A DNA stretch of 20,243 nucleotides, taken from positions 1 through 20,243 of IMG/VR virus record IMGVR_UViG_3300033143_002134, one strand, 5' to 3'. Each line of letters opens with the position of its first letter. The stretch's first letter is position 1. Under the pieces are notes generated by a model. That model saw nothing but the letters and a program-made list of their open reading frames with translations. It was not told the origin of the DNA and made no database searches. Positions 13,274 to 20,243 of the stretch are shown here, one piece after another. A program made the translations under genes and the position numbers. The DNA comes from a virus.

Positions 13274-14683
13274 ATGATAAACCAGGCAAACAGAATACCA
13301 ACACAAAGTAAAGTTATATGGGATCAAGACGAGAAGATATCTAAAGAGATCTTAGTTAAAATGATAATGGAATATCTAAGCAGTGCAGAATTTAAAAGAC
13401 TAGAGATGTACGGCAAATACTACGAAGGGATCAACCCAGATATAACAGGTAAATACTTAGACAGAAGATATAGAAACAAAACACCAAACAACTACATACC
13501 AACAGCTTATTATAGTACAGTAGTAGACACTATGTCGGGCTATATGTTTTCTAACGTTCAATATATACCTGACAAGCCAGCAGACAAGAAATATGCTGAG
13601 GCTCTTAATGAACTATTTAAAGAGAACAACAACGATATAAAGGAAATGAAGACAGGCGTTGCAGCCCTTGCATATAATAAAGGGATTGAGCTAGTCTATA
13701 CTACAGGGGACGGAATAGGAACACCAGCAATCAAGTACGCTAATATAGACCCTAGACAAGTACTTCTAGTATGGAATCAAAACATTGAACCTGACATCGT
13801 ATGTGGTGTAAGAATAACTAAGTCAAACAATCCAGATTATGAGTATAATGTTGACGTTATTTATAAAGACGAATGGCAATTTTATTATATGAAAAGTGGT
13901 GAGCTATCAGAGAGGAAGCCAATTAGGGAACTATTCTTTGATGAATGCCCTTTTATATTATACAATGCCGAAATGATGAATGATAACAGCCCATACCAAA
14001 CAATATTACCTTATATAGATGCTCTTGACTACCTAGTAAGTGGTAATAGTAATGAGGTCGAAAGATTGGTTGATGCTATCCTTGTATTAGGTAAGAAGCT
14101 TAAGCCAGAAGATAAAAGGGATATGAGCGAGTGGAAGGTTCTAGAGGGTATGGCTAAAGAGGGTGGCAGTGATAGGTCAAAAGCCGAATATATTACTAAG
14201 GACATGAGTCCCCAATTTAGAGAATACGTTTCTAAGCTACTGATTAACGAGATACACAAACACAGCCACGTTATTGACTGGTATAGCCCAGATCAAGGGT
14301 TGACTGGTGAAGTATCAGCTAAGGCAATGATAACACGCTTATTTGACATGGATATGGACAGCAGAAGAAAAGAAAAGATCTATAAGGAAGGGTCAGAAAA
14401 AAGAGTGAGACTTGTTAATACCCTTCTAGAAGCCACAGGACAGCCCACAGGAGCAGTTAAGATAGTATTCAACAGAACTACACCAGACGACTTTGAAGCT
14501 AAGGCAGCAGCATTAAATCTAATAGCTTTTATATCAGATAAGACAAAGCTAAAACTAGTAGGACTAGACCCAGAAGAAGAACTTGAATTACTAAAAGAGC
14601 AAAAAGAACAAAATATGGCAGACTTTAATTTAGGATTAACAGAACCAGAAGAAGAGGAGACAGAAGAAGAGGTTGAAGCTTAA
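13274..14683 (+). CDS. portal protein, SPP1 gp6 type
   Basis: 469 residues, normal for the SPP1-type portal family. It forms the dodecameric ring through which DNA enters the head. Recognisable segments: GKYYEGINPDI and NNYIPTAYYSTVVDTMSGYMF in the first 100 residues; GVAALAYNKGIELVYTT; ANIDPRQVLLVW (wing and clip region); IDALDYLVSGNSNEVERL; and a C-terminal acidic tail (EEEETEEEVEA). The stop overlaps the next ATG (TAATG). Confidence 0.92.
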   Translation: MINQANRIPTQSKVIWDQDEKISKEILVKMIMEYLSSAEFKRLEMYGKYYEGINPDITGKYLDRRYRNKTPNNYIPTAYYSTVVDTMSGYMFSNVQYIPDKPADKKYAEALNELFKENNNDIKEMKTGVAALAYNKGIELVYTTGDGIGTPAIKYANIDPRQVLLVWNQNIEPDIVCGVRITKSNNPDYEYNVDVIYKDEWQFYYMKSGELSERKPIRELFFDECPFILYNAEMMNDNSPYQTILPYIDALDYLVSGNSNEVERLVDAILVLGKKLKPEDKRDMSEWKVLEGMAKEGGSDRSKAEYITKDMSPQFREYVSKLLINEIHKHSHVIDWYSPDQGLTGEVSAKAMITRLFDMDMDSRRKEKIYKEGSEKRVRLVNTLLEATGQPTGAVKIVFNRTTPDDFEAKAAALNLIAFISDKTKLKLVGLDPEEELELLKEQKEQNMADFNLGLTEPEEEETEEEVEA

Positions 14684-15747
14684 TGTCTTGGGAAAACTTT
14701 CAAAATGACGCCTTTAACCTTACAGACAAAGAAGTCAAAAGACTAGCACGTCAAGTACTAGCTGAATACAGAACAGCTACAAAGACAATAAACGCTCAAT
14801 TAACTAATGTATACGCCAACATATTAAGCGGTGTTAAGCCAGAGAATTACTATAATGAAATGATTAAGCGTGATAGACTAGAGAACCTATTAAACCAAAT
14901 CAATAAAGACTACTCGAAGGTGGCAAAAAGGGCTGGTATACTGACTAAAAACAGCATTGCACTAGCCTTTTCTAACACTTACTACCGAAAAGCCTACGCT
15001 ACAGAGTGGTTAGTACCCAACGCCCGTTTAGGTATATTGCCTAATAAACTAGTAGAATTAACCACATTAGGAACAAAGAAAGCATGGGACGAAATAACAA
15101 AGAGCATTATCAAGAAATTTGGTGATAAGCTGAATTATATGCCACAAAAAGGAACATTGACAAGCTTATTGGCTGCTAATAGGAATAAGGAACTAGAAAA
15201 TCTTAGATCAGCAATAACACAGGGGTTTATTAACCAACAGTCAAAAAATAGCACCATGCAGATAATAAGGCAGATAATAGGGCATGAAGCCTTGAAAGAC
15301 GGCACACTCACACTTACAGGTGCTAAGTCTAACGCTATGCGAATATTAAGAACAGAGACCAACAGAACCGCTAATATGGGCTCATACGCTCAGACTAAGT
15401 ACGCTGATGAACACGGTATTGAAATGGAGCGACAAATGCAAGCGGTTCTTGATATAAATACAAGAGCGCAAAGTCAAAGCATGGACGGTCAAAGAAGAGG
15501 AGTTGACGAACCTTTTAATTACCCAAAGCCGGGAGTAACTGCAATGACACCGGGTACAACAGGCGTTGCCGCTTATGACATTAACGACCGTGAAACTGTT
15601 ATTGACATTATAGACGGGGAAGACCCACAGATTAGAAGAGGTAGAAACCCCGAAACAGGCAAGAATGAAGTATTTGAATATAAAGACTATAATCAATGGG
15701 CTAAGGATAAAGGTCTAAAACAAGATAAATCTGGAAGGTGGGTATAA
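14683..15747 (+). CDS. minor head protein, Mu F / SPP1 gp7 type
   Basis: 354 residues, directly after the portal as in SPP1-like and Mu-like heads. The helical N-terminal two thirds lead to the conserved MRILRTETNRTANMGSY segment (about 220-236) and a C-terminal domain with HGIEMERQMQAVLD, RGVDEPFNYP and the closing NQWAKDKGL. These proteins bind the portal and act in DNA entry or ejection. A toxin-like C-terminal extension is not present. It overlaps the next small gene by one base. Confidence 0.88.
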   Translation: MSWENFQNDAFNLTDKEVKRLARQVLAEYRTATKTINAQLTNVYANILSGVKPENYYNEMIKRDRLENLLNQINKDYSKVAKRAGILTKNSIALAFSNTYYRKAYATEWLVPNARLGILPNKLVELTTLGTKKAWDEITKSIIKKFGDKLNYMPQKGTLTSLLAANRNKELENLRSAITQGFINQQSKNSTMQIIRQIIGHEALKDGTLTLTGAKSNAMRILRTETNRTANMGSYAQTKYADEHGIEMERQMQAVLDINTRAQSQSMDGQRRGVDEPFNYPKPGVTAMTPGTTGVAAYDINDRETVIDIIDGEDPQIRRGRNPETGKNEVFEYKDYNQWAKDKGLKQDKSGRWV

Positions 15748-15905
15748 TGACAATACTATTAACAGACAACGAGATAGCAGAATTGGTTAAAATAGCAGGC
15801 AAAGAGAAGACGCCAGACTTTGATCCTTGTAAAGACTGTCCTAACTACAGCCCAGAACGTTTAACTATGTGTCATTGTATATTAGGCAGTAAATTCACAT
15901 ACTAA
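15747..15905 (+). CDS. 52-residue Cys-rich phage protein
   Basis: Starts in the TAATG overlap with the minor head gene. C-terminal half CKDCPNY then CHCILG: four Cys, a zinc-knuckle-like layout shared with other small proteins here. Function unknown. Its end runs into the repeat block that precedes the scaffold genes. Confidence 0.5.
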   Translation: MTILLTDNEIAELVKIAGKEKTPDFDPCKDCPNYSPERLTMCHCILGSKFTY

Positions 15906-15946
15906 ACATAAATATAGCAAACATATATTAGTAAACATAAATATAG
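15904..15946 (+). repeat. three tandem AAACATAAATATAG repeats
   Basis: Copies at 15904-15917 and 15933-15946 are identical (14 bases); the middle copy 15919-15931 is AAACATATATTAG. Starts are 15 and 14 bases apart. The block lies just upstream of a TTGACA and the scaffold gene, where an activator or repressor could bind. Confidence 0.7.
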
Positions 15947-15954
15947 TAAAGTCC

Positions 15955-15987
15955 TTGACAATCTAAACAGTACTTGTCTAATAAGAT
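15955..15987 (+). promoter_or_regulatory. possible promoter P4 for the scaffold-capsid genes
   Basis: A perfect TTGACA (15955-15960) is present, but the -10 is poor: TAATAA at 18-base spacing or TAAGAT at 21. Together with the upstream repeats this suggests an activator-dependent late promoter. About 50 bases separate it from the ATG at 16033. Confidence 0.4.
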
Positions 15988-16032
15988 AAAAGAGAAGTCT
16001 ATAAAATTAGATAAAATATAAGGACTTAAAAA

Positions 16033-16254
16033 ATGACAACAGAAGCAAATCAGGAATCAGGTACAACCGTACAGGATCAGGAAACAACAACAACAGAACC
16101 AACAATGCAAGAGCTAGTTCAAAAGGAAATAGCAAAATTTCAAGAGCAGTCTAAACAAGAGCAAGAACACTTTAAAAAAGAGATTGCAGGTCTAAACAGA
16201 AAGATATCAGAGCAAGATAAGACCATTGAAGAAAAAGACCTTGATCAATCTTAG
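16033..16254 (+). CDS. scaffold protein, N-terminal part (frame breaks at 16252)
   Basis: 73 residues before TAG at 16252. The Gln/Thr/Glu-rich opening and coiled coil (FQEQSKQEQEHFKKEIAGL) are typical of phage scaffold proteins, which guide capsid assembly and are then removed. Position just before the major capsid gene fits. The frame stops mid-coil and the rest of a scaffold protein continues in the -1 frame from 16245. The start has only AAGGACTT upstream, a moderate ribosome site. Confidence 0.7.
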   Translation: MTTEANQESGTTVQDQETTTTEPTMQELVQKEIAKFQEQSKQEQEHFKKEIAGLNRKISEQDKTIEEKDLDQS

Positions 16255-16592
16255 CAGAAACTAAGACACTAAAAAGAGACAGAGTAGTTGACAAGGCTCT
16301 CTTTGATGCGGGTTTACCACAAGATTTTGCAAAGCGCATCAATGGAGAAGACCAGGACACTATTTCAGAAGACGTAACAGCATTTCAAGAGTTTATTAAC
16401 GCAGAGGCTGAAAAAAGAGCTGAAGCAATAATCAATAAACGACTTGGCGGCGAAGCACCAGAAGCCGGAGCAGCGGCAAGCGGTAGCGATAGAGCTAAAC
16501 TAATAGCGAAGTACAATGAAGCAGAGAAAAACGGAAACGGGAGTTTAATGATGGCAATAAAAGACCAGATTAAAAAGCTACCGAAAGACTAA
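16245..16592 (+). pseudogene. scaffold protein, C-terminal part in shifted frame
   Basis: Open from 16245 to TAA at 16590 with no start codon near its beginning. It reads LAETKTLKRDRVVDKALFDAG, then RINGEDQDTISEDV, then NKRLGGEAPEAGAA and a C-terminal MAIKDQIKKLPKD, the basic helical tail expected of scaffold proteins (DUF4355-like, from memory). Joined with the upstream part it would give about 186 residues, a normal length. A one-base insertion or two-base deletion near 16245-16254 would restore one frame. The cause may be a sequence error, mutation or recoding. Confidence 0.65.
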
Positions 16593-16613
16593 ATAATTTA
16601 ACGAGGTAACAGA

Positions 16614-17570
16614 ATGGCTTATACAGACAGCGAAGATCTTAACTATAGGGGCCCACTATATTTAATAGGTGCTTATCAAACACCCTTCTTATCAATGATA
16701 GGTGGATTAAATACGGGATCAAGAACAAATAATTTTATATTTCCAATGGCACAACCATGGAATTTATCATCACCAAGTCAACCAGCTATAACAGAGACAG
16801 TAAGTGCTGCGGCAGGAACACCAACAACAATAACTAGAGGCGAAGATACGAACACAGTTCAAATTTTTAAAGAAGATGCCTCAGTAACTTTCATGAAACA
16901 ATCTCAGTATGGGCAAATGAGTGGCATTAACACGAATGATGCTAATCCGGTAACTAGCGAACTAGGGTTTCAGAAAAACGGTGCATTAAATCAAATGGCT
17001 GTTGATATGGACTACTCATTTTTGAACGGTACATATGCAGCAGCAGCGAACTCTACAACAGCAGCTAAGACAAGAGGTGTTATTACAGGGGCGACTTCTA
17101 ACGCAGTAGCCGGGAGTTCAGCAGCTTTATCTAAAGATATGATTGACGAATTGGTCAGAACTATGGCGGCAAGTGGGGCAAAGTTTCAAAACATGGTATT
17201 GTTTTGCAACGCTCTACAGGTACAGAGAATAACAGAGATATACGGATATGCTCCGCCGGATAGAACGATTGGCGGTTTAGCTGTTAGAACTATTCTAACA
17301 GATTTTGCAACAATGGGCATTGTGTACGCACCTAATGTACCAGCGGCTACTATTTTGGTTGCTGATTTATCAGTTTGCAAACCAGTCTTTGTTCCAGTAA
17401 GTTTTGACGGGGAAGATTTTCAAGCCGATGTGGTATCTGGTTCGGATGTACTTTGGACACCTACAGCAATTACAGCAGCACAAAAAGGCGGTTTCTTTTA
17501 CTCTCAGGCTGGTATTGACTATGGCCCAGAAGAGTATCATGGTAAAATAACAGGACTAGCAACTAGTTAG
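16614..17570 (+). CDS. major capsid protein, SU10/DUF5309 type
   Basis: 318 residues. HK97-fold capsid protein of the SU10 type. The opening YQTPFLSMIGG, the LGFQKNGALNQMAVDMDYSFLNG segment (spine helix), and the late DLSVCKPVFVPV and GPEEYHGKITGL segments match the DUF5309 layout as I recall it. No cleavage prodomain is evident, which fits use of a separate scaffold. Strong start GAGGTAACAGA. It is followed by a hairpin that would let more capsid message accumulate than downstream message. Confidence 0.85.
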   Translation: MAYTDSEDLNYRGPLYLIGAYQTPFLSMIGGLNTGSRTNNFIFPMAQPWNLSSPSQPAITETVSAAAGTPTTITRGEDTNTVQIFKEDASVTFMKQSQYGQMSGINTNDANPVTSELGFQKNGALNQMAVDMDYSFLNGTYAAAANSTTAAKTRGVITGATSNAVAGSSAALSKDMIDELVRTMAASGAKFQNMVLFCNALQVQRITEIYGYAPPDRTIGGLAVRTILTDFATMGIVYAPNVPAATILVADLSVCKPVFVPVSFDGEDFQADVVSGSDVLWTPTAITAAQKGGFFYSQAGIDYGPEEYHGKITGLATS

Positions 17571-17598
17571 TAGAAAAAAATAAAATTACAGAACGAAT

Positions 17599-17617
17599 GG
17601 GGGCTTAGACCCCCTTT
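17599..17617 (+). terminator. weak intrinsic terminator or attenuator after capsid gene
   Basis: GGGGG (17599-17603), six-base loop CTTAGA, CCCCC (17610-17614), then TTT. A strong GC stem in AT-rich DNA, but only three T, so termination is probably partial; downstream genes have no other visible promoter. Confidence 0.6.
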
Positions 17618-17631
17618 GTAAGAGGTATATA

Positions 17632-18609
17632 ATGTCAGCAAGATCATATAAGGAAGTAGTTAAAAATCCAGCACTAAGACGATATGTAAAAGGTAATGTA
17701 TCTTTTACAGCAGCAGACTCAGGGGCAGGCGTAACAGCTGGTGATTTACTAGAAGTAACTAGTGGAGAACTTAAAACAGCAACAGAGCAAAACGCAGTAT
17801 TTTTGGGTATTACGAGAAAAACAGTAGCGGCAACTGGACAAGTAGAAGCGGAACATGGTTTCGTACCAGTTAAAACAGCTTCACCAATAGCTAACCTTGA
17901 TTTACTAGGTGCAAGGGGAAGCGGTCGAGTAGGTTCATGGATGGCAGCACAAGCCACTTTGGTAGCAGCAGAAGCAGGCGGTAACTTTGCTAATCAACCA
18001 GCAGGTGACGGTGTAACGGTAGTCTCAGCAGCAGCAGGGGACACCACTCAGACGGTTACTATATACGGCACTATTACAGGTGCTTTAACTACAGTTACTA
18101 CAGAGACAGTTACATTAACAGGAACTACAGACGTTGACACGGACATCACTACCTGGGTAACTATTCTAGGTGTTGAAATAAGTGCAGCTACAGCGGGTAA
18201 TATAGAAGTATCTGAAACAAGTGGCGGAGCAGCAATTACAACAATCACAGCGGCTACACTTACAGCAGGGATTGCAACAATGGCAACAACACAAGCTTAC
18301 GGGCTTATTCCTAGACATGATGCAGACGGGGTCAGTGCAGTGCCGGTTGGTCTTATAGGAACAGCAGTTGACGGAACAGCTTTAACGGTTGTTGATGATC
18401 TTAACGGTACAACAGAAGAAGATCACGGGACTACAGCCTTCGGGTCAGTAACTAAAGTCTTGATTGGTGCGGTGGCTTCAACAGTTGATGCAAATTTCTT
18501 GACTAACGAAAACGCAGACTCAGCAGGTAATGAGGTAGGAATGGCACAAGAGGCGGCAACAGCAAGCGGACAAGTAATTGACGCTTACATTCAACCGTTT
18601 TTCTCATAG
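17632..18609 (+). CDS. probable head decoration protein with inserted beta domain
   Basis: 325 residues, next to the major capsid gene where decoration or accessory capsid proteins lie. N-terminal part (1 to about 120): VKGNVSFTAADSGAGVTAGDLLEVTSGELKTA and ITRKTVAATGQVEAEHG, like small phage decoration proteins. Residues about 126-218 are Thr-rich (TVTIYGTITG, TETVTLTGTTDV, TTWVTILGVEISAATAGNIEVSE), an all-beta module of the type inserted in phage surface proteins. The C-terminal part (219-325) returns to the first style. No enzyme motif. Start after GTAAGAGGTATATA. A capsid-surface role is inferred from position. Confidence 0.6.
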   Translation: MSARSYKEVVKNPALRRYVKGNVSFTAADSGAGVTAGDLLEVTSGELKTATEQNAVFLGITRKTVAATGQVEAEHGFVPVKTASPIANLDLLGARGSGRVGSWMAAQATLVAAEAGGNFANQPAGDGVTVVSAAAGDTTQTVTIYGTITGALTTVTTETVTLTGTTDVDTDITTWVTILGVEISAATAGNIEVSETSGGAAITTITAATLTAGIATMATTQAYGLIPRHDADGVSAVPVGLIGTAVDGTALTVVDDLNGTTEEDHGTTAFGSVTKVLIGAVASTVDANFLTNENADSAGNEVGMAQEAATASGQVIDAYIQPFFS

Positions 18610-18618
18610 AGGGAAATA

Positions 18619-19170
18619 ATGATTATTAACTTAATTACATTGTCTACTGTCAAAACACAGTTGGGGCTTGCAACTACAGAAAACGACACTGCTATAACAG
18701 CAATGATCCCTTTAGTGTCAAATGACGTTAGACGTATATTAAATATAAATTATGATGTTCGATATGTAGCGGTATTTAATGATAGTGCCGCTACTATTAA
18801 CTTTGGTGTAACAGCGGCCAGATTGCCGTTTACATTAGGGCAAGTAATTTATAACCCAAACATAGAAGAAGATACTTATCTGTCAGCTTACAACCCAGAT
18901 GATGGACTATACACTATTACCAACACACCAACAGACACGGGGTCTTGGGTATACCCAACAATACAGATATCACAGTGGCCAGCAATCAGTAAAATGATAT
19001 GGTACAAGACTACTATAAACAACACAAGTTCAGTAAATGAAGAGAAACTAAAGTCTTATAGTGTAGGGCCTATCTCAAAGACTTACGCAGATTCAGAAAT
19101 AAATAAACAATGGAACTATCCACAGACTCTACTTGACGATTTAGGCATTCCATATGCAGAGGTGGGCTGA
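18619..19170 (+). CDS. head-tail adaptor (connector) protein
   Basis: 183 residues. The opening LITLSTVKTQLGLATTENDTAITAMIPLVSNDVRRIL is the helical head-completion fold of gp15/gp6-type connector proteins, which sit under the portal. The middle region (DDGLYTITNTPTDTGSWVYP) is a beta insertion larger than in the smallest members (about 100 residues). The C-terminal half (SYSVGPISKTYADSEI) has the 'S.g..S.ty' pattern of the same proteins. It overlaps the following gene by one base. Confidence 0.7.
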   Translation: MIINLITLSTVKTQLGLATTENDTAITAMIPLVSNDVRRILNINYDVRYVAVFNDSAATINFGVTAARLPFTLGQVIYNPNIEEDTYLSAYNPDDGLYTITNTPTDTGSWVYPTIQISQWPAISKMIWYKTTINNTSSVNEEKLKSYSVGPISKTYADSEINKQWNYPQTLLDDLGIPYAEVG

Positions 19171-19712
19171 TGGGTGGAGACAGTTTAATAAAAGGTATGT
19201 CAAAATCAAAGTCTGATGGTATCGTAACATATGATTACTTTAATGACCAAATAGAAAAAGGTCTTATGTTCGCTATTGCAAAAAGGTTTAAAATAGGTGG
19301 CGAAGCAGTTTTGGATCTAGTTCTAGACCCTACTGCATACGCTGGTGATGGTTTAATTTTTTTGCCAGTAGCGTATAAGGCTACAGGTGGCCCGGTTCTT
19401 ATTGATTTTTATGCAGGGACAGACGCAGATGCAGACGGGACTTTATTAGTTCCCACAAACAGAAGCCTTTTGTCAAGTAACACTACAGACATGGTATGGC
19501 GATCAGGGGCGACAGTAAACACGGCAGGCACGGCAGGCGGTGAATTTCTAGTCCCATCTGATGGTTTAGCCGCTTCAGCAAAAGCAGGTGGCGAATCACA
19601 AGGTGATTTAATAACCATTTTAAATCCGGCTATTAAATATTTATTAAGAATAACTAACAGCGATTCTACAGAAGAGACAATCCACGTTACATTGAATTGG
19701 ATAGAAAAATAA
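19170..19712 (+). CDS. probable virion protein, paralogue A
   Basis: 180 residues, beta-rich. It opens MGGDSLIKGMSKSKSDG and holds NRSLLSSNTTDMVW, LITILNPAIKYLLRITN and closing IHVTLNWIEK. It shares its first ten residues and the LSSNTT region with the next gene. I recall a family of phage structural proteins with N-R-N/x-S-S-N-T-x and 'DYLLKITN' segments, of unassigned structural role. Overlap with the adaptor stop suggests coupling to head-completion genes. Confidence 0.6.
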   Translation: MGGDSLIKGMSKSKSDGIVTYDYFNDQIEKGLMFAIAKRFKIGGEAVLDLVLDPTAYAGDGLIFLPVAYKATGGPVLIDFYAGTDADADGTLLVPTNRSLLSSNTTDMVWRSGATVNTAGTAGGEFLVPSDGLAASAKAGGESQGDLITILNPAIKYLLRITNSDSTEETIHVTLNWIEK

Positions 19713-19723
19713 AGGGGGCTTAA

Positions 19724-20243
19724 ATGGGCGGAACTAGCTTAATAAAAGGAATGGTGGAAGGGCTTACGAAGTTTATGGCAGTAATAAGCTCAGACCATGC
19801 ATATATACATGATGGCATAGCATACACAGCGATAGTAGATAGTGGGTCAATATCGGCTGCTTATGATATAGCTTTCACGACTCCAACAGTAGCAAGCGGG
19901 AAGTTTATCCATTGGAGACCAATAGGAGCAACGACAAGCGCAGATTATGTCAGTGCTACACTTCGAGAAGGGGACTCTTACACATCAGGTTCGGCGGTAA
20001 CACCTATAAACAGAAATAGGCTGTCTAGTAATACCACTACTATGCAGACATTTGTTAAAAATGCTACAGTCGACCCCTCTGGTACTATCCTACAACAAAC
20101 AGGAATAGGAACATCAGGAAACCCCGCATCACAAGCAGGTGGTGGGGCAGGTGCTGATGAAGAACTTGTTTTAAAGCAAGACACTGATTACGTTTTAACT
20201 CTTGTACCAGACGGGGCTACGACTTGTTTATTGTCTTTGTTTT
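19724..20243 (+). CDS. probable virion protein, paralogue B (3' end outside window)
   Basis: At least 173 residues, cut by the window edge. It begins MGGTSLIKGMVEGLTKFM, then SSDHAYIHDGIAYTA, INRNRLSSNTTTMQTF and LKQDTDYVLTLVPDG. Its order of motifs follows the preceding gene, including the shared start, so the two are tandem paralogues with diverged middles. AAAGGGGG precedes the ATG. Probably a virion surface or neck component; function unproven. Confidence 0.6.
   Translation, partial: MGGTSLIKGMVEGLTKFMAVISSDHAYIHDGIAYTAIVDSGSISAAYDIAFTTPTVASGKFIHWRPIGATTSADYVSATLREGDSYTSGSAVTPINRNRLSSNTTTMQTFVKNATVDPSGTILQQTGIGTSGNPASQAGGGAGADEELVLKQDTDYVLTLVPDGATTCLLSLF

Noticed and set aside
15904-15946. 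CRISPR array
   Set aside because: Units are 14 bases with one or two bases between them; there are no spacers of CRISPR length.
16033-16280. Read-through of TAG at 16252 as the way to extend the scaffold protein, perhaps by a suppressor tRNA
   Set aside because: The same frame meets TAA a few codons later (CAG AAA CTA AGA CAC TAA), so read-through would not reach the C-terminal half. TAG is also used as an ordinary stop in other genes here.

Overview
This window is a stretch of an AT-rich tailed-phage (Caudoviricetes) genome or prophage. All 48 protein genes I accept lie on the + strand. Most are spaced by a few bases or overlap by 1-30 bases, and there is almost no noncoding DNA. The identification rests on a packaging and head block (terminase small and large subunits, SPP1-type portal, Mu F/SPP1 gp7-type minor head protein, scaffold, SU10/DUF5309-type major capsid protein, head-tail adaptor) plus phage recombination genes (RecU-like, HNH, ERF). 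Strong purine-rich Shine-Dalgarno sites, low GC and standard use of TAA/TAG/TGA as stops fit a low-GC host such as a Firmicute, but the host cannot be fixed. No integrase, repressor, DNA polymerase or helicase is in view, so lifestyle cannot be judged.

Layout. (1) 1-3793: probable end of a late operon. It holds an RNA ligase cut off at its 5' end, small beta-rich structural-type proteins, a 505-residue fibre-like protein with eight GNLEPIF repeats, and a RecU-like resolvase. (2) 3794-5820: a sigma70-like promoter, then a run of microproteins, a conserved-looking phage protein and an HNH nuclease. (3) 5821-8236: a second copy of the same promoter, an ERF single-strand annealing protein, unknown small genes and a YkuD-like (L,D-transpeptidase-fold) protein. 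(4) 8237-8503: the longest noncoding stretch (267 bases), with a GAAA-loop hairpin, a possible structured RNA and a tRNA-like gene whose anticodon loop is 37 instead of 7 nucleotides. (5) 8504-10619: a lipoprotein, then small zinc-ribbon or Cys-rich proteins, with a third promoter copy at 9752. (6) 10619-15905: terS, terL, a DNA adenine methyltransferase, portal, minor head protein. (7) 15904-20243: tandem repeats, a weak promoter-like site, then a frameshifted scaffold gene, major capsid, a hairpin terminator or attenuator, a probable decoration protein with an inserted beta domain, an adaptor, and two paralogous probable virion proteins, the last cut by the window end.

How the parts fit. 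RecU-like, HNH and ERF proteins form a recombination set split over two transcription units. TerS and TerL load DNA through the portal into a shell built from scaffold and capsid. The best candidates for something new are the tRNA-like RNA with the expanded anticodon loop and its neighbouring structured RNA, in a phage that also encodes an RNA ligase; the three near-identical promoters with a TAnnGT -10; and the three-copy repeat ahead of the scaffold-capsid genes. I have no database support; family names come from motifs recognised by eye.
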